Origin: Arabidopsis thaliana
Taxonomy: Eukaryota > Streptophyta > Magnoliopsida > Brassicales > Brassicaceae
Direction: 5' to 3'
Assembly (NCBI RefSeq): GCF_000001735.4
Contig: NC_003075.7
Location: forward strand, 2,543,001-2,607,000
Length of the DNA: 64,000 nucleotides
The position numbers and the translations under genes are program-made. Shown here one piece after another: positions 35,469 through 47,244 of this stretch (its first letter is position 1; every line of letters starts with the position of its first letter). The notes below the pieces were generated by a model. It saw only the letters and a program-made list of their open reading frames with translations, was not told the origin of the DNA and searched no databases.

Positions 35469-36887
35469 TACATACATAGTTTAAAAAAAAAAAAGTATAT
35501 TCGGGTAGGTCCAAAAACGGGTTGATCAGTTCGCGGGTAAAACCGGTTCAACCACCGGTTAATGGTTTAACCGTCGTTTTAAGTTGGTTTTGTTTTTCCT
35601 CCTGAAACGACGTCGTGTCTCTCTCTCTCCCTCTATCTTTTGCGACTCTCCTCGTCTTCTCTGTTCGTCTGCCATATGAGTCCTTCCCAAGCCCAACTTT
35701 TCTGAAATTGAAGTGAGTTTCTTCCCGAATCCCTTAAAGTTTCAAACTTTTCAATTAACTTATTCCTCTTTCTCTTGTTTCTATCCGAATCGTGTGAGGG
35801 TTTTCATTTTCTATGCTCTGATTTGGTCTCAATCGATGTACGTTTATAATGAATGTGTGTTCTAAATTGTAATAAAAAATGACTAGTAGGTACTAGTTGA
35901 CAGCTCTCCACAGTTGAAAATCTCTCTTTTGTATGAGGTACCAATTGACAGTCTTTGAGTCTTTCCTTGTTGTTTTGTTATCAAGGGTTCTGAGCTTTGT
36001 GTCTTTAGGTTAATTTTCTATGTTGTGTTATGGAAAATTGGTCAGTGAATAGCCAAACCAAAGATTGTGAAATCTGCATTTTGATTTTGGTGAAAAAAAC
36101 TGTATAGAAATGTCTTACCCTCAAGAAACTTTTATATTGCATAAATGAATAGCTTAGTTGTTATAGGGTTTGGTTGTTTCAATAACAAAGAATAGAATTT
36201 GGTTTCTTATACTTTATAAACTTCCTTCTTTCAGTCTTTTGGGACAGAGATGGCATTAATTCAGAAACCAGTGGTGTGCAAAGACACTAATAAGATCTTC
36301 ATGAAGCAAATACTTGCGTTTACTGAACAGGTATAATATAGAAGTGTTCATGTATATCTTTCTAATAGTGTGCTTTATAACTTGTAAATCAGGTCTTTTC
36401 TGAATCTCTCGCTTTCCATATGAAACCTCTTTGTGAATTACATTTCTAGTTTGAGACAATGTCATGTTTGAGGTGGTTAAGACGATAAGAACGTTGACAT
36501 TTTCTGATTGAAAATAAAAGACCTGGCTTCCATTAACTCTGCATTGGATGCTTACTCTAATTATTTTCTGATTAAAGAAAGACATTCCCTTAATTTATAG
36601 GTGACCATTACACAGAACAGTAAGCTCTCGCCACGCACATGGCACAAGGAAGTGATATAAACGGACTAACTTGTAGTCTCTTTCCCCTGTCAAGAATTAG
36701 CAAATCATCCTTCTTTTACTTGGTATCATTGACTTTTTTTTTTGGTGGTTGGGGAACTTAAATATGTGTTTTTTGGTATCTCTCTCTCTGCCCCCTCTTC
36801 TTGGTATCATTGACTTTTTTTTTTGGTGGTTGGGGAACTTAAATATGTGTTTTCAAACGATTTTTGTGTGATGATTTTAGGATTGTG
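35469..36887 (+). promoter_or_regulatory. Promoter and long leader of the ankyrin/PGG gene
   Basis: A palindromic AAACGACGTCGTG at 35604-35616 precedes a CT-rich start region (tctctctctctccctc), a plausible transcription start. Two short upstream ATGs occur: 35675 (MSPSQAQLF then stop) and 36250 (MALIQKPVVCKDTNKIFM..., running to a good donor at about 36331). The acceptor gattttag at 36873-36880 lies just before the main ATG at 36888, so at least one leader intron is likely. The 36250 frame does not join the ankyrin frame. Confidence 0.45.
36719..36853. repeat. Direct duplication of a ~54-bp block
   Basis: 'cttggtatcattgactttttttttt' plus 'ggtggttggggaacttaaat' plus 'atgtgttt' occurs at 36719-36772 and again at 36800-36853, virtually identical, with a 27-base CT-rich spacer. 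It lies in the leader intron just before the ankyrin gene. Confidence 0.9.
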
Positions 36888-38774
36888 ATGGACAGTTCTG
36901 AAGCACATCTAGATAGAATTGAGGCACAGAGGTCAACGGATGTGTCTCATGACCAACAGAAAAAAAGATACTTCCCAATGAATCTGATAAACAAAGTCGC
37001 AAGCAAACTCTGTTCACGAGGAGGAGATGGCGCCACGCCACCTATGGGAGACAATGAATCTGGGCTAGAGTTCCTCAACAACCTCAAATTATCGGATCTT
37101 TTCCATCTCCCGGGTGAAAATGTCCAGATGAATACGGAAGTTTTTAGCGGACTGAGTGATGGGGACAAAGAGTGTCTGGAGATGTTGAAAGGCGTTGGAA
37201 CGCCAATGGCATGTCTCAAGAGCGATAGAGGAGATTCAGTTCTTCATCTTGCTGCTAGATGGGGTCATCTAGAACTAGTGAAGAACATTATCTCTGAATG
37301 CCCATGCCTTGTATTGGAGTTAAACTTCAAGGATCAGCTTCCGCTTCATGTGGCAGCTCATGCCGGTCATTCGGCTATTGTTGAGGCTCTTGTTGCGTCG
37401 GTAACATTTTTTTCAGATAGACTGGCTGAAGAAGATAGAGAGAGACTAAATCCATATGTTCTCAGAGACAAATATGGAAATACTGCTCTGCACTTGGCCA
37501 TTGAAGGACGCTATATGGAGATGGCTGCCTCTCTGGTGAACGAGAACCAGAATGCTTCTTTTCTTGAAAATAATGAGGGAATATCTTCCTTGTACATGGC
37601 AGTAGAAGCTGGAGATGTGACTCTTGTGAAAGAAATTTTGAAAACCGCAGGTAACAATGACCTTGAAGGGAGGAACTCTAACTTAGATTCAAAGTTGGAA
37701 GGGAGAAAACATCTTGTACATGTTGCTTTGAATGCCAGAAGTATAGGTTTATCTCTCGCTTTGGCATTTAGTCTGTTCAAATTTCTTATGTAAAACCAGC
37801 TGCGTTATGCTAATTGTTGTTCCCAATTGTTTGAGCAGGTGTCCTTGATGTTATTCTTAACGAATATCCAAGTCTTGAGGACGAGCGAGATGAAGAAGGA
37901 AGGACTTGTCTATCCTTTGCAGCATCCATAGGGTTTTATAAAGGAGTATGCAACCTGTTAGACCGATCAACAAAGAATGTTTATGTCTGTGACGAAGATG
38001 GTTCTTTTCCAATACATACGGCTGCAGAGAACGGCCATATCAGAATTGTCAAAGAGATTCTAAAACGTTGTCCACATTCAAAACACATGCTCAACAAACT
38101 TGGCCAGAACGTTCTCCACATTGCAGCAAAGATTGGGGAACATAATCTTGTAAAATCGTTGATGCGAAGTGATGATACAAAACATTTGGGTGTTGGTCAA
38201 GATGTGGATGGTAATACACCTTTGCACCTTGCTGTCCTAAATTGGCGCTACCGATCAATTAGAACGCTAGCTTCGGATGTAAAGATACTGCAACTACGAA
38301 ACGATAACGGCTTAACAGCTAGGGGTATTGCCGAGTCAGTGCTGAAACCCAACTACATCTTTCATGAGGTATGCCTGATTCCCTATATCATACCATTTGA
38401 TCACACATTAATGATTTTATAGCTTGGCCATTTTTGGATTACAGAGGTTGACACTGGCATTCTTATTAGACGCTCACGCGTTTAGGGGTTGTGGATCTGT
38501 TAAGTCGTTAACAAAACCATCAGAACCACTAGACCATGAAAAGAGCAGAGATTACGTCAACACTCTTCTACTGGTAGCAGCACTTGTAGCCACAATGACG
38601 TTTGCTGCAGGTTTTACAATACCAGGTGGCTTTAATAGCTCTGCTCCACACTTAGGAAGAGCAACTTTGACCACTGACCCAAATCTCTTCTTTTTTCTGC
38701 TATTTGACATATTGGCAATGCAAACATCAGTTGCATCAATATGTACTCTTATATATATGGGCGCAGTTGGGTGA
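36888..38774 (+). CDS. Ankyrin-repeat/PGG-domain membrane protein, C-terminus shifted
   Basis: Exons 36888-37740, 37839-38368 and 38445-38774 as read, phases joining (A|GT; GAG|AGG), 570 residues. Ankyrin repeats begin near residue 112 (GDSVLHLAARWGHLELVKNI; DQLPLHVAAHAGHSAIVEAL; YGNTALHLAIEGRYMEMAAS; GSFPIHTAAENGHIRIVKEI; GQNVLHIAAKIGEHNLVKSL; GNTPLHLAVLNWRYRSIRTL). The PGG domain follows from about residue 496 (RDYVNTLLLVAALVATMTFA, FTIPGGF), as in ACD6-like immune-related proteins. In SICTLI the frame enters a TATATATA run and ends YMGAVG-stop. The expected continuation, WAQLGDPSLVSS, is present just beyond it in another frame (38775-39105). Two fewer TA units would restore the usual order ICTLI-WAQLG. 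So the protein as read lacks membrane spans 3 and 4. I take it for AT4G05040. Confidence 0.85.
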
Positions 38775-39105
38775 TCCATCACTCGTTTCATCATCCTTAA
38801 ATGTGGCCTTGCCCTTACTGCTTTTTTCTCTACTCTGCATGCCATTGGCATTCCTTTGTGGTGTGGTTACTGCGGTTGGGCATGTGAAATGGTTTGTAGT
38901 CATCATTTCCTTAATATCGGCGTTCTTCTTCTATTGGGCGACCAGTATCCTTGCCCCCCACGTCATGCTACAGCTATCAAACGTTTCTCCCGCGTCATGT
39001 GTTTATCTCGATCTTTGTATGTGTTATCAAGAGTTGGTGTCAGGATCTCGATCGGGCCGTTTAATTCCTAGACTCCGTCATTTGATGAGGCCGAAGAAAG
39101 ATTAA
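38775..39105 (+). other. Out-of-frame tail of the ankyrin/PGG protein
   Basis: Continuing from about 38759, the frame reads WAQLGDPSLVSSSLNVALP, then a membrane span (LLLFSLLCMPLAFLCGVVTA), KWFVVIISLISAFFFYWATS (span 4) and a basic end LRHLMRPKKD. This is the normal second half of a PGG domain, kept free of stops for 110 codons although out of frame with the upstream exon. That suggests a recent frame change, or use through alternative splicing. Confidence 0.7.
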
Positions 39106-39681
39106 GCTCCTTAACTTATGAATGGCCAAAAGAGTCAAATAGTCAATGATCAACTTTAATTTGTGTCAAAAAAAAAAAGAATGGCAAATTAATAGAGGGA
39201 AAATAAACTATTTTTGTTTCACACAAAGATTCTGTTCTATAATTTCATTTGGAGAAATTAAATTTAAATAATATCTACAAAAAAATTGTCCATCTATTCT
39301 TTTTTTTTGGGGTTTTCTGCAAAATAACTCTCTAAGTCAATTTTGTTTGCAAGTTTACCATTCAAGTCTGAATTATGCAAGTCAATCCTACCATTTTTAA
39401 AGTCACCCGCAATACAACCCTCCCGTGTATCGATGACGTGACATCGATAACTCCGTTTGAAAACAAAAGGATTTTGTGCAAAAAAAACCTCAATTTTTTT
39501 TTTTTGCAAGATAAACCTTCATGTCAAATAAATACAGGTCAAACCATAATATGAAAAATCTCCTGCAACATAGCCCTTCCGTGTATCGAAACGTGACAGT
39601 CAAAGGAAACAAAAAAAAGACCCACCTCTTTCGCCGGCAATTCAGTCCTATTTCACATCAGCGATTCAGTCCATTCCTCCC

Positions 39682-39990
39682 GCCGGCGATTAACTCGAGT
39701 CCTCTCACCCTTGGTTTAGCCTCTGGCGATTTAACTCGAGTTATCTCACTCTAATCATCAATTGCTCTCGAACCCTTCTCGCCGGCGATTAACTCGAGTC
39801 CTCTCACCCTTGGTTTAGCCTCTGGCGATTTAACTCGAGTCATCTCACTCTAATCATCAATTGCTCTCGAACCCTTCTGCCGGCGATTAACTCGAGTCCT
39901 CTCACCCTTGGTTTAGCCTCTGGCGATTTAACTCGAGTCCTCTCACTCTAATCATCAATTGCTCTCGAACCCTTCTCGCCGGCGATTCAC
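39682..39990. repeat. 99-bp minisatellite, three copies plus a partial
   Basis: Copies start 'gccggcgattaactcgag' at 39682, 39781 and 39879, with a partial start at 39978; unit 98-99 bp and nearly identical. Each unit contains an internal half-repeat (ggcgatttaactcgagtc), so the array probably grew from a ~49-bp precursor. Moderately GC-rich in an AT-rich neighbourhood. Confidence 0.95.
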
Positions 39991-41404
39991 TAGTTTCCTT
40001 CCGCCGGCAATTTCAGTCGACTCCTCCCACCGGTGATTGCATGGTTCCTTGTTTGTCTCCCTCTATTTTTTTTTTCTTTTCGGTTCCATGCATCTACCTT
40101 TTCAATTTTCAATTCATGAGAGATACAATTTTCAATTGAAGTTTGGTTTGATTTTGCTTAAATGTGGGAAATTGATAATTGAATTGTATGTATATTGCAA
40201 GAGAAGTTTAGAAATTTTGTTTTCGGGTTTGTGTTCTTGTTTATGATTTGTGGTGTTTGAGTTTTGTTTTGTTTTTAGGTTGATTTACTATTACAATTTA
40301 GATATGTACTAGATTAAATTGCTAAGTAGATTCAATCTGTAGGGTTTATGTTATTCGATTTGCTTTGTTCTTTAATTGCTTTGTGATGATTCTTTTGTAG
40401 ATGTGGAATAATTATTGGATTCATTAGTGACGATATGTATTTGAAAATATTAGAGAGCATTACTTGAGCAACTACATAATTTCTTGAGCAGCTACATAGT
40501 TTCTCTTGTTAGGGTTTTGGTTAGTCATAATGTTAGGGAGCATTTGGGTGTTTTAGTTTTGTTTTAAGTTTAGCTAGATTCTTTGTTGGAATATAGACAA
40601 TTTGAAGGTTAAAGTGTTCGGGTTCATAACGTAATTATTGGATTCATCGTCCTTTGTGCTGTTTTTTGCAGTTGTAGTTATGACTTTTTCGGTTGTTTGT
40701 TGTGTAGTATTTGCATATTCGGTCTTTGATAACTTTCAGACAAATGTGTTCGATCTCTGTTTTTTTTTTATCCCCTAAACTTTGATTTTGATGCATCAAA
40801 GAAATGGTTTCTATTGAGTTTGTGTACAATGGGTATGTTTAGTTTTGTCGTTGTCCATTCTGTTTCTATGGAGAAGACTAATCCAATTCTCATATTTGGC
40901 TTCTTGTTTTGTCTTTCCTCTTCTTGATTGGATCAAATCCCAAGCCTTACGAATCCATGAACCCATCTTCTGTTGACTCTGGTTTTTAGATTTAGCTTAG
41001 GTTTATGAGAATCCATAAAAAAAGGTGGCGGTGGTAGGTTTTGTTCTTATCGAGGAGTTGAACTTGATTTGGATAAAAAGTCTTCCTTTTTCTTATTGAT
41101 TAGTTACTAGTTTCCCTTTTCATCGAGAACAGATTCATATCTTCACGTACTTTGATGGTTTTGATGAGGTGTTTAATTTGACTTCTGGAGAAACTAAAGT
41201 AGCGGTTCTTGTCGGATCTACATGTTAACTTTTACACTTTATGGTCTCAAAACACCAAACATTTGGTTAATGAAGCTATATCGTGTTCATCCTCTAACTT
41301 GCTAAGTGTGTTGTCTATTACATTCAATATTTTGCTGAAGCTAAAGTGTGTACTTTGTTTTTTCAGGCTTTTGATCTATATTACGTCTGTGGTTTATCTT
41401 CTTA

Positions 41405-42262
41405 ATGGAAACCGATGAAGGCATCACGAGTATGAGTTCAAGTACTTTAAGATACAATTTATTTTTGTTTCTCATGAGAGCTATTTACTAATAACTCTGC
41501 AGCTATTATCTCTTGTTTTATTAATATATAAGTGATTGTTATGTGCACACATTGATAAGGAGTATCCGAAGCGCTTATTCAGACATGGTAGAGAGCCTTT
41601 TGTTGGAAAAATCAACAACTTCTACAAAACAGCATCCTTCAGAGAATCAAGAAAGCTTTGCCATTAGAGTATAAAGAAGTGAAGAGTGATCCTCAGTTTG
41701 CACACGTCTTTGCCATATTTGAAAGCCGTTTAGGATACTCTGCTCGTACGGTGCATAGCTTAATGTGTAGACAGTTGGTAACTAGGAAGAAACATGAACT
41801 CTGGTTTGTGTTTGGAAACAAGCCTCTTCGATTTTCTATGCAAGAATTCTATGCAGTGACTGGTTTGAAATACGAAGATGATTTTAGGCATGATTTAGAT
41901 TCTTAGAGAGATGACAAGGGGTTTTGGAGCAAGTTGCTTAAGAAAGGGAACACTATATGCATTAAGACCTTCATGGATAAGCAATTATCAGAAGTTCACA
42001 TGTGGGATGAAGTAGACCGGGTAAGGTTTGTTTATCTGTGTGTGATTGCTGAATAGTGGTTGCTAGGGATGAGAAGAAAAATATCAAAGTAAAATACATC
42101 AAGTTGGTGATGGACCTTGAGAAGTTGAGAGCATATCATTGGGGTTTACATTCGTTTGAAAGTTGTAGTCAATTCCAAAAACAGCAATCTCCCACGATTT
42201 TTTCATCAAAAATAAATCTCCACTCCTTGTTATCCTACAATCTCCACATACTACTCCTCACA
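41405..42262 (+). pseudogene. DUF1985-domain protein remnant
   Basis: Pieces in order: ATG at 41405 (METDEGITSMSSST); from about 41563 EYPKRLFRHGREPFVGKINN; after a frame change near 41635, ALPLEYKEVKSDPQFAHVFA and KHELWFVFGNKPLRFSMQEF with YAVTGLKYEDD, the DUF1985 signature. A stop replaces a residue at 41904-41906, after which WSKLLKKGNTICIKTFMDKQ and VRFVYLCVIAE continue to another stop, then RDEKKNIKVKYIKLVMDLEK. One frameshift and at least two stops show it is dead. DUF1985 proteins are known mostly as cargo of Mutator-like transposons. Confidence 0.75.
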
Positions 42263-43037
42263 TAGATATGCATAATGAAAAACAGAATACGAGATGGAAA
42301 AGGAAGAACGTGAAGAAGAAGAGATCAATAATATGGCACAAATCGACTAGGGCACAAATCGTTTGTTTACAATTTATTTTTGGGCGTTTTTTTTTTGTAT
42401 TCTAAAAAAATTAGAATTTGTTTTCTAAATCCAGTAAAAATCGTAATCTTAACAGAAAATATACTATTAAAACGTAATATTTAATAAATATTTACTTTCC
42501 TTTTTCAAAGATTCACTTTCTATATCTAGGAATTCTAAATAGTTTAGAAACAAAATTCTAAATTTGGTTAGAATATAAATTCTAAAAGTGAAAATTTCTT
42601 AGAAAACGTTTTCTACTGTTTTCAGAAACTATAAAAATTCTTAGAATACAATTTCACACATAGTTTAGAACATGAAGGAAATTTTAGAATACATGTTCTA
42701 CAATTTTTAGATATTGAATATCCTATTTTCTAAGTTAGAAAGAAAAATTGTCTAAATATCGTAGAATATGTACAAAATATTAGAATAGAAATTATAAACT
42801 AAGTAGATCACTAGAAATCGTTTTTTAAGAAATTTAGACAAAACTTTATCTATCAAAAAAATAACTTTTTCAACTAAATAACAATTTTTTTTTTTCAAAT
42901 CAACTATATTTTTTTTTCTAGAAGATGTTATCAAGATTAAACTTTTTCAAAAATGCTTAAAATATAGAGTAGAGGTATTTTGATCCAAATTGGCATTCTC
43001 CAAAAAAAAAAGATATATATGGACAAATTTTTTATAG

Positions 43038-43804
43038 AAGTCCTTTAGATTTCTATTTTCTATGTGATGTAAAACTAATTTCCTAATTACTTTTAACTCA
43101 AAGCTATTTTTATCAAATTTAAGTCACTAATCACTTTAGATCCACAATATTCTAGACTTCTAGTAAAAGACCACAGGGACGATGCTTCCAGGAGTTGATA
43201 TTTTCTCTGCAGTAACTTTTGGTGTGTGTTTTTAGGGGTTTTCGTAACTCTTTCTCAGGAATTTTGATACCATAACACAATGCTTTGTCCAAAGAAAGAC
43301 AGAGAAGGGCTTTTTTTTGTTTGTTTGTTAAAGTGTGAGGCATGGCTTGGTGGGTCAAGTTTAGATCATTCAGAGGAGATAACCATGAAGAGTTCTACAC
43401 TTCGTCCATTAACAAAATCATCAGATTATTCCTTCCTAATTACTAGTCATACCCTAAATATTCACTTACATTAATTTCTGGTATTCTCTTTTGGTAGTGG
43501 TCGCTAGATTTTTTTGGGTCAAAATTAAACTTCATCTACTTTATTTCAGTAAGATCATGTTTCATTGTGAGAATGCCAGTTCAATAACCATTAACACAAT
43601 CTCTTGACCATTTTTTTTTTGGTTTAATTGATACTTAAACAAAACTCGAATTGGTTCAAAGCTCAAATTGGTACATGATTATAAGCCAAACTCAAAACTG
43701 AAATACTTGCCTAAAACACACAGATTAGCAAAAATCATCATCGGTAATCTCCCCAATAACCAAATCAAAACTAGTTTTTTCAACAAAAAAGAAAATTGTA
43801 ATCG
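43038..43804. other. Intergenic between MULE and small candidate gene
   Basis: A block at 43140-43235 (acgatgcttccaggagttgat, MLPGVDIFSAVTFGVCF then stop) is a diverged copy of the sequence at 44545-44620. Otherwise no supported gene. Confidence 0.4.
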
Positions 43805-44097
43805 CTATGGCTCCGTAGATCGTAAAACAAGATCCACAGGTTCCTATCAGTAAGCGAAACACGTACATTTGTTTATGTCTAATATAGCGTCGAGTTAGGA
43901 TCATTGCCCCAAAAAAAAGAGCTACCTTCGACGTGGCATCAGACAATTTCTACAATTTAGAAGAAAACAAAAAGAAAAAACCCTCAGCGGACCCTTGTCA
44001 AATCAACCACACAGCAGACACAGAACGAATTCAGTCACGCTAGCTGTTGTGTAAAGTGTCATACGGCACTTCCTATCTTTTGGGATTGCTTCTTCAT
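43805..44097 (-). CDS. Candidate tiny spliced gene, 31 residues
   Basis: Three very short exons with good splice signals and matching phase 0: 44097-44065 (MKKQSQKIGSA), 43949-43926 (KLSDATSK) and 43843-43805 (EPVDLVLRSTEP, then TAG). A TATA box on this strand lies at 44230-44239 and promoter-like repeats just beyond. No family recognised. The coding signal is very weak and it may simply be a noncoding transcript; the case rests on promoter plus splice sites. Confidence 0.2.
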
Positions 44098-44229
44098 CGG
44101 GTTTATAACAATCAAAACTCGTAACCAAACATTAAACGATTTCAAGTAAACAGAGAACCAAAAGAAGAAAAAACTAAGATAGAAGAAAACGTTGTTGAAG
44201 ATATGAGAAAGAGGGAGAAGAGAATCTGT

Positions 44230-44440
44230 ATTTATATAGAGGGTATTTGTGGCGGCATAACTTAAAGCCCTAGCGTGTACGAGGCGGCATATAACTTGAA
44301 ACCCTAACGTGTACGAGGCGGCATAACTTCAAACCCAAGCGTTTGATCGAGTTACCATATAGCCCATTAAGAGCCTATATGTATTTTGGGCTGAATAAAA
44401 TATTATTGGGCCAGTAGATTGTGGTAGTAGAAAGAGAAGA
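44230..44440. promoter_or_regulatory. Promoter-like block with three 33-bp repeats, possibly bidirectional
   Basis: Three direct repeats begin GGCGGCATA at 44251, 44283 and 44317 (32-34 bp each), each holding telo-box-like words (aaagccctag, aaaccctaac, aaacccaag). To the right are site-II-like words: agcccatt, ttgggctg and ttgggccag (44362-44413). A minus-strand TATA (tctatataaa) lies at 44230-44239. Telo-box plus site II is the usual promoter code of plant translation and cell-growth genes. Confidence 0.5.
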
Positions 44441-44562
44441 GCTCTAACTACAAAGACTACTAGTCTTTGTTCCTTCTACGATGATTGGGACAGAAACCAA
44501 ACCATTGGTTCAACAAATGTGGTCCCACGTGTGGATCTCATGGCTCTAGGGAAACCACTTGG

Positions 44563-44808
44563 ATGACGCTGCAAGGAGTTGATCTTTATGCTGCGGTTCC
44601 GTTTTGTGTTGTGCATATAATCTTAGAGAAAGGTACTGTCTTCTCATGTACTCTTGTTTTATAGGTTTTTCCTCTCTTTTTTAAGAAAAGTGTGTATAAT
44701 TGTGTTACAAATGTTGCAGATGGAGAGGAAATTGAGTTTGAATCAAACAAATCAGAGTTTAGTGAAGGAGAAGGCTCTGTTCATATCAGAACTTGGGGAT
44801 CTTGCTGA
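44563..44808 (+). CDS. Candidate small spliced gene, 52 residues
   Basis: Exons 44563-44632 (MTLQGVDLYAAVPFCVVHII...) and 44720-44808 (GEEIEFESNKSEFSEGEGSV...), joined by good GT-AG ends with phase G|AT; stop TGA at 44806. The second half is acidic. The first exon has a diverged copy at 43161-43216 (GVDIFSAVTFGVCF), so a longer ancestral gene probably existed and this may be its remnant. The alternative frame in exon 2 (MERKLSLNQTNQSLVKEKAL) is less consistent. No family recognised. Confidence 0.25.
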
Positions 44809-45270
44809 TAGACTCAGCATCTTGCAGTCTCCTCTACATCTCATTGTATTGTCCCCTGTTTTTGCTTGCACATGTTTTTGAAAGTGCTTAAAACATTGTT
44901 TCAAATTCGCACTGCACTTTACTGGCACACTTATAAGGTGATATTGTTTATCACACACTGTCAAGAAGTTAAAACCATTAGATGTTGACAGGACTGAACA
45001 TTAGATAGAGACTCTGTACTTCTCACACTCATCAAACTAAGCACATCATATAAAGAGACAACGATGACAAAAGTGAATCGAAAGAGATAATTGCAATAGA
45101 GAATAAGTTCGATTTGTTGTTTGAAAGAAAAGAGAGATGAAAGAAACGGAAACATAGTCGATCAATTATTTATCAGAGGCTGTACATGGCCCCAAAACAT
45201 AAACCACCAAAGTACTAGATGAAACGATACATGAACTTGGTTCAGTAACCATAAGAGAGAGAGACAAGGT
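44809..45270. other. 3' side of UBQ11 and intergenic DNA
   Basis: No gene seen. The 200 or so bases next to 45270 should be the UBQ11 3' UTR (minus strand). Confidence 0.4.
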
Positions 45271-46294
<1,024 letters not shown>

Positions 46295-46589
46295 CTTGAT
46301 CACGGTTGAGAGATTTGAGAGATTGATTTTAGAGTTTGAGAAAATTGGAATCTGAATTGTGAAGAAGAAGAGCTCTTTGGGTATTTGATTTATAGAAGCA
46401 AAAAAGACGAGGACGACTCGGTCGGTCACGAGAAAGCTAAGGCGTGGAAGCAATAGCCAATTATAAATTGACACGTATGTGTAGGGACGTGTACGCGTTG
46501 TTCACACGCAAAGTTGTTTTTGGCTAATTGCCTTATTTTTAGGTTGAGGAAAAGTATTTTGTGCATTGAGTTGTTAAAAATTTGATGTA
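46295..46589 (-). promoter_or_regulatory. UBQ11 first leader exon and core promoter
   Basis: The noncoding exon 1 reaches up to about 46360. A TATA box (minus strand ctataaatc) lies at 46387-46395. Further upstream DNA runs into the cyclin-L pseudogene. Confidence 0.6.
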
Positions 46590-47090
46590 AAGATAGTTTG
46601 CTGCGAGACATATACTGAAAGTTGAATTACCATTAGATGAGATCATTAGATAATCTGGATAAGTATGCCAAGAAGTTCTCTGAGTTGAAATTTGAATTAA
46701 GCACAACTGAGAGACATATACTGAAAGAGATGGGTTTTGTTTGTCATGTTGAACACTAGAAACACCTCCGGAATTGAGGCAAGAAGCTTGGAATTTGGCT
46801 AATGATAGTCTGCGTACAACCCTTTGTGTAAGGTTCACAAGTGAGGTTGTGGCTTGTGGGGTCGTGTATGCTGCTGCACGTAGGTTTCAAGTACCTCTCC
46901 CAGAGAATCCACCCTGGTGGAAAGCATTTGATGCAGATAAATCTAGTATTGACCAAGTGTGTAGAGTTCTAGCTCATCTATACACTCTTCCAAAGGCTTA
47001 GTATATCTCCTCTGTTTGCAAGGATTCAGGTGGACATTCAGATAAATCAAGACATCACTCTTTTGCAAATATCCTTTTCATTTACCAAAC
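46590..47090 (+). pseudogene. Processed pseudogene of cyclin-L (CYCL1;1 type)
   Basis: Without introns it reads LDKYAKKFSELKFELSTTER, HILKEMGFVCHVEH, then after a gap [68 protein letters not shown]-stop, then YISSVCKDSGGHSDKSRHHS. This follows Arabidopsis cyclin-L1 closely from the second half of the cyclin box into the SR-like tail, with internal deletions (about 11 codons after VEH, and the jump from CKD to SGGHSDK) and a TAG in the LPKAQY motif. 'gagacatatactgaaag' is duplicated at 46606 and 46711. Lack of introns across a multi-exon region marks it as a retrocopy fragment; no clear poly-A or target repeats seen. Confidence 0.85.
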
Positions 47091-47244
47091 ACGATGATCT
47101 CCTCTGCAAATAATTTTGGGATTACTAAGATAATTGATCATAAATACAATCTTCTATCTCGTCACACAACACATTTTGACTCGGCACAAAATTAAAAAAA
47201 AAAAACACATACACACACTTTTTGGTCTTGGTGGTCTTTAAGTT

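Larger units (their letters stand above)
39275..43037 (+). mobile_element. Decayed Mutator-like element with DUF1985 remnant
   Basis: The outer ends are imperfect inverted repeats of about 45 bases: left ctacaaaaaaattgtccat (from 39275) and, inverted, right ctataaaaaatttgtccat (to about 43037), each followed by a T-run and GG.G. Inside: two diverged copies of a 'cccttccgtgtatcga.acgtgac' block (about 39418 and 39567), the 99-bp minisatellite at 39682, the DUF1985 remnant at 41405-42262, and an AT-rich right arm (42360-42960) repeating 'ttctaaa/ttagaat'. DUF1985 (often with Ulp1-like protease) is typical of Arabidopsis MULEs of the VANDAL/Kaonashi kind. No 9-bp target duplication or MuDR transposase found. 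Confidence 0.55.

Noticed and set aside
36250-36330. MALIQKPVVCKDTNKIFM... as a first coding exon of the ankyrin gene
   Set aside because: After splicing to the acceptor at 36880 the frame hits a stop within a few codons; kept only as an upstream frame in the leader.
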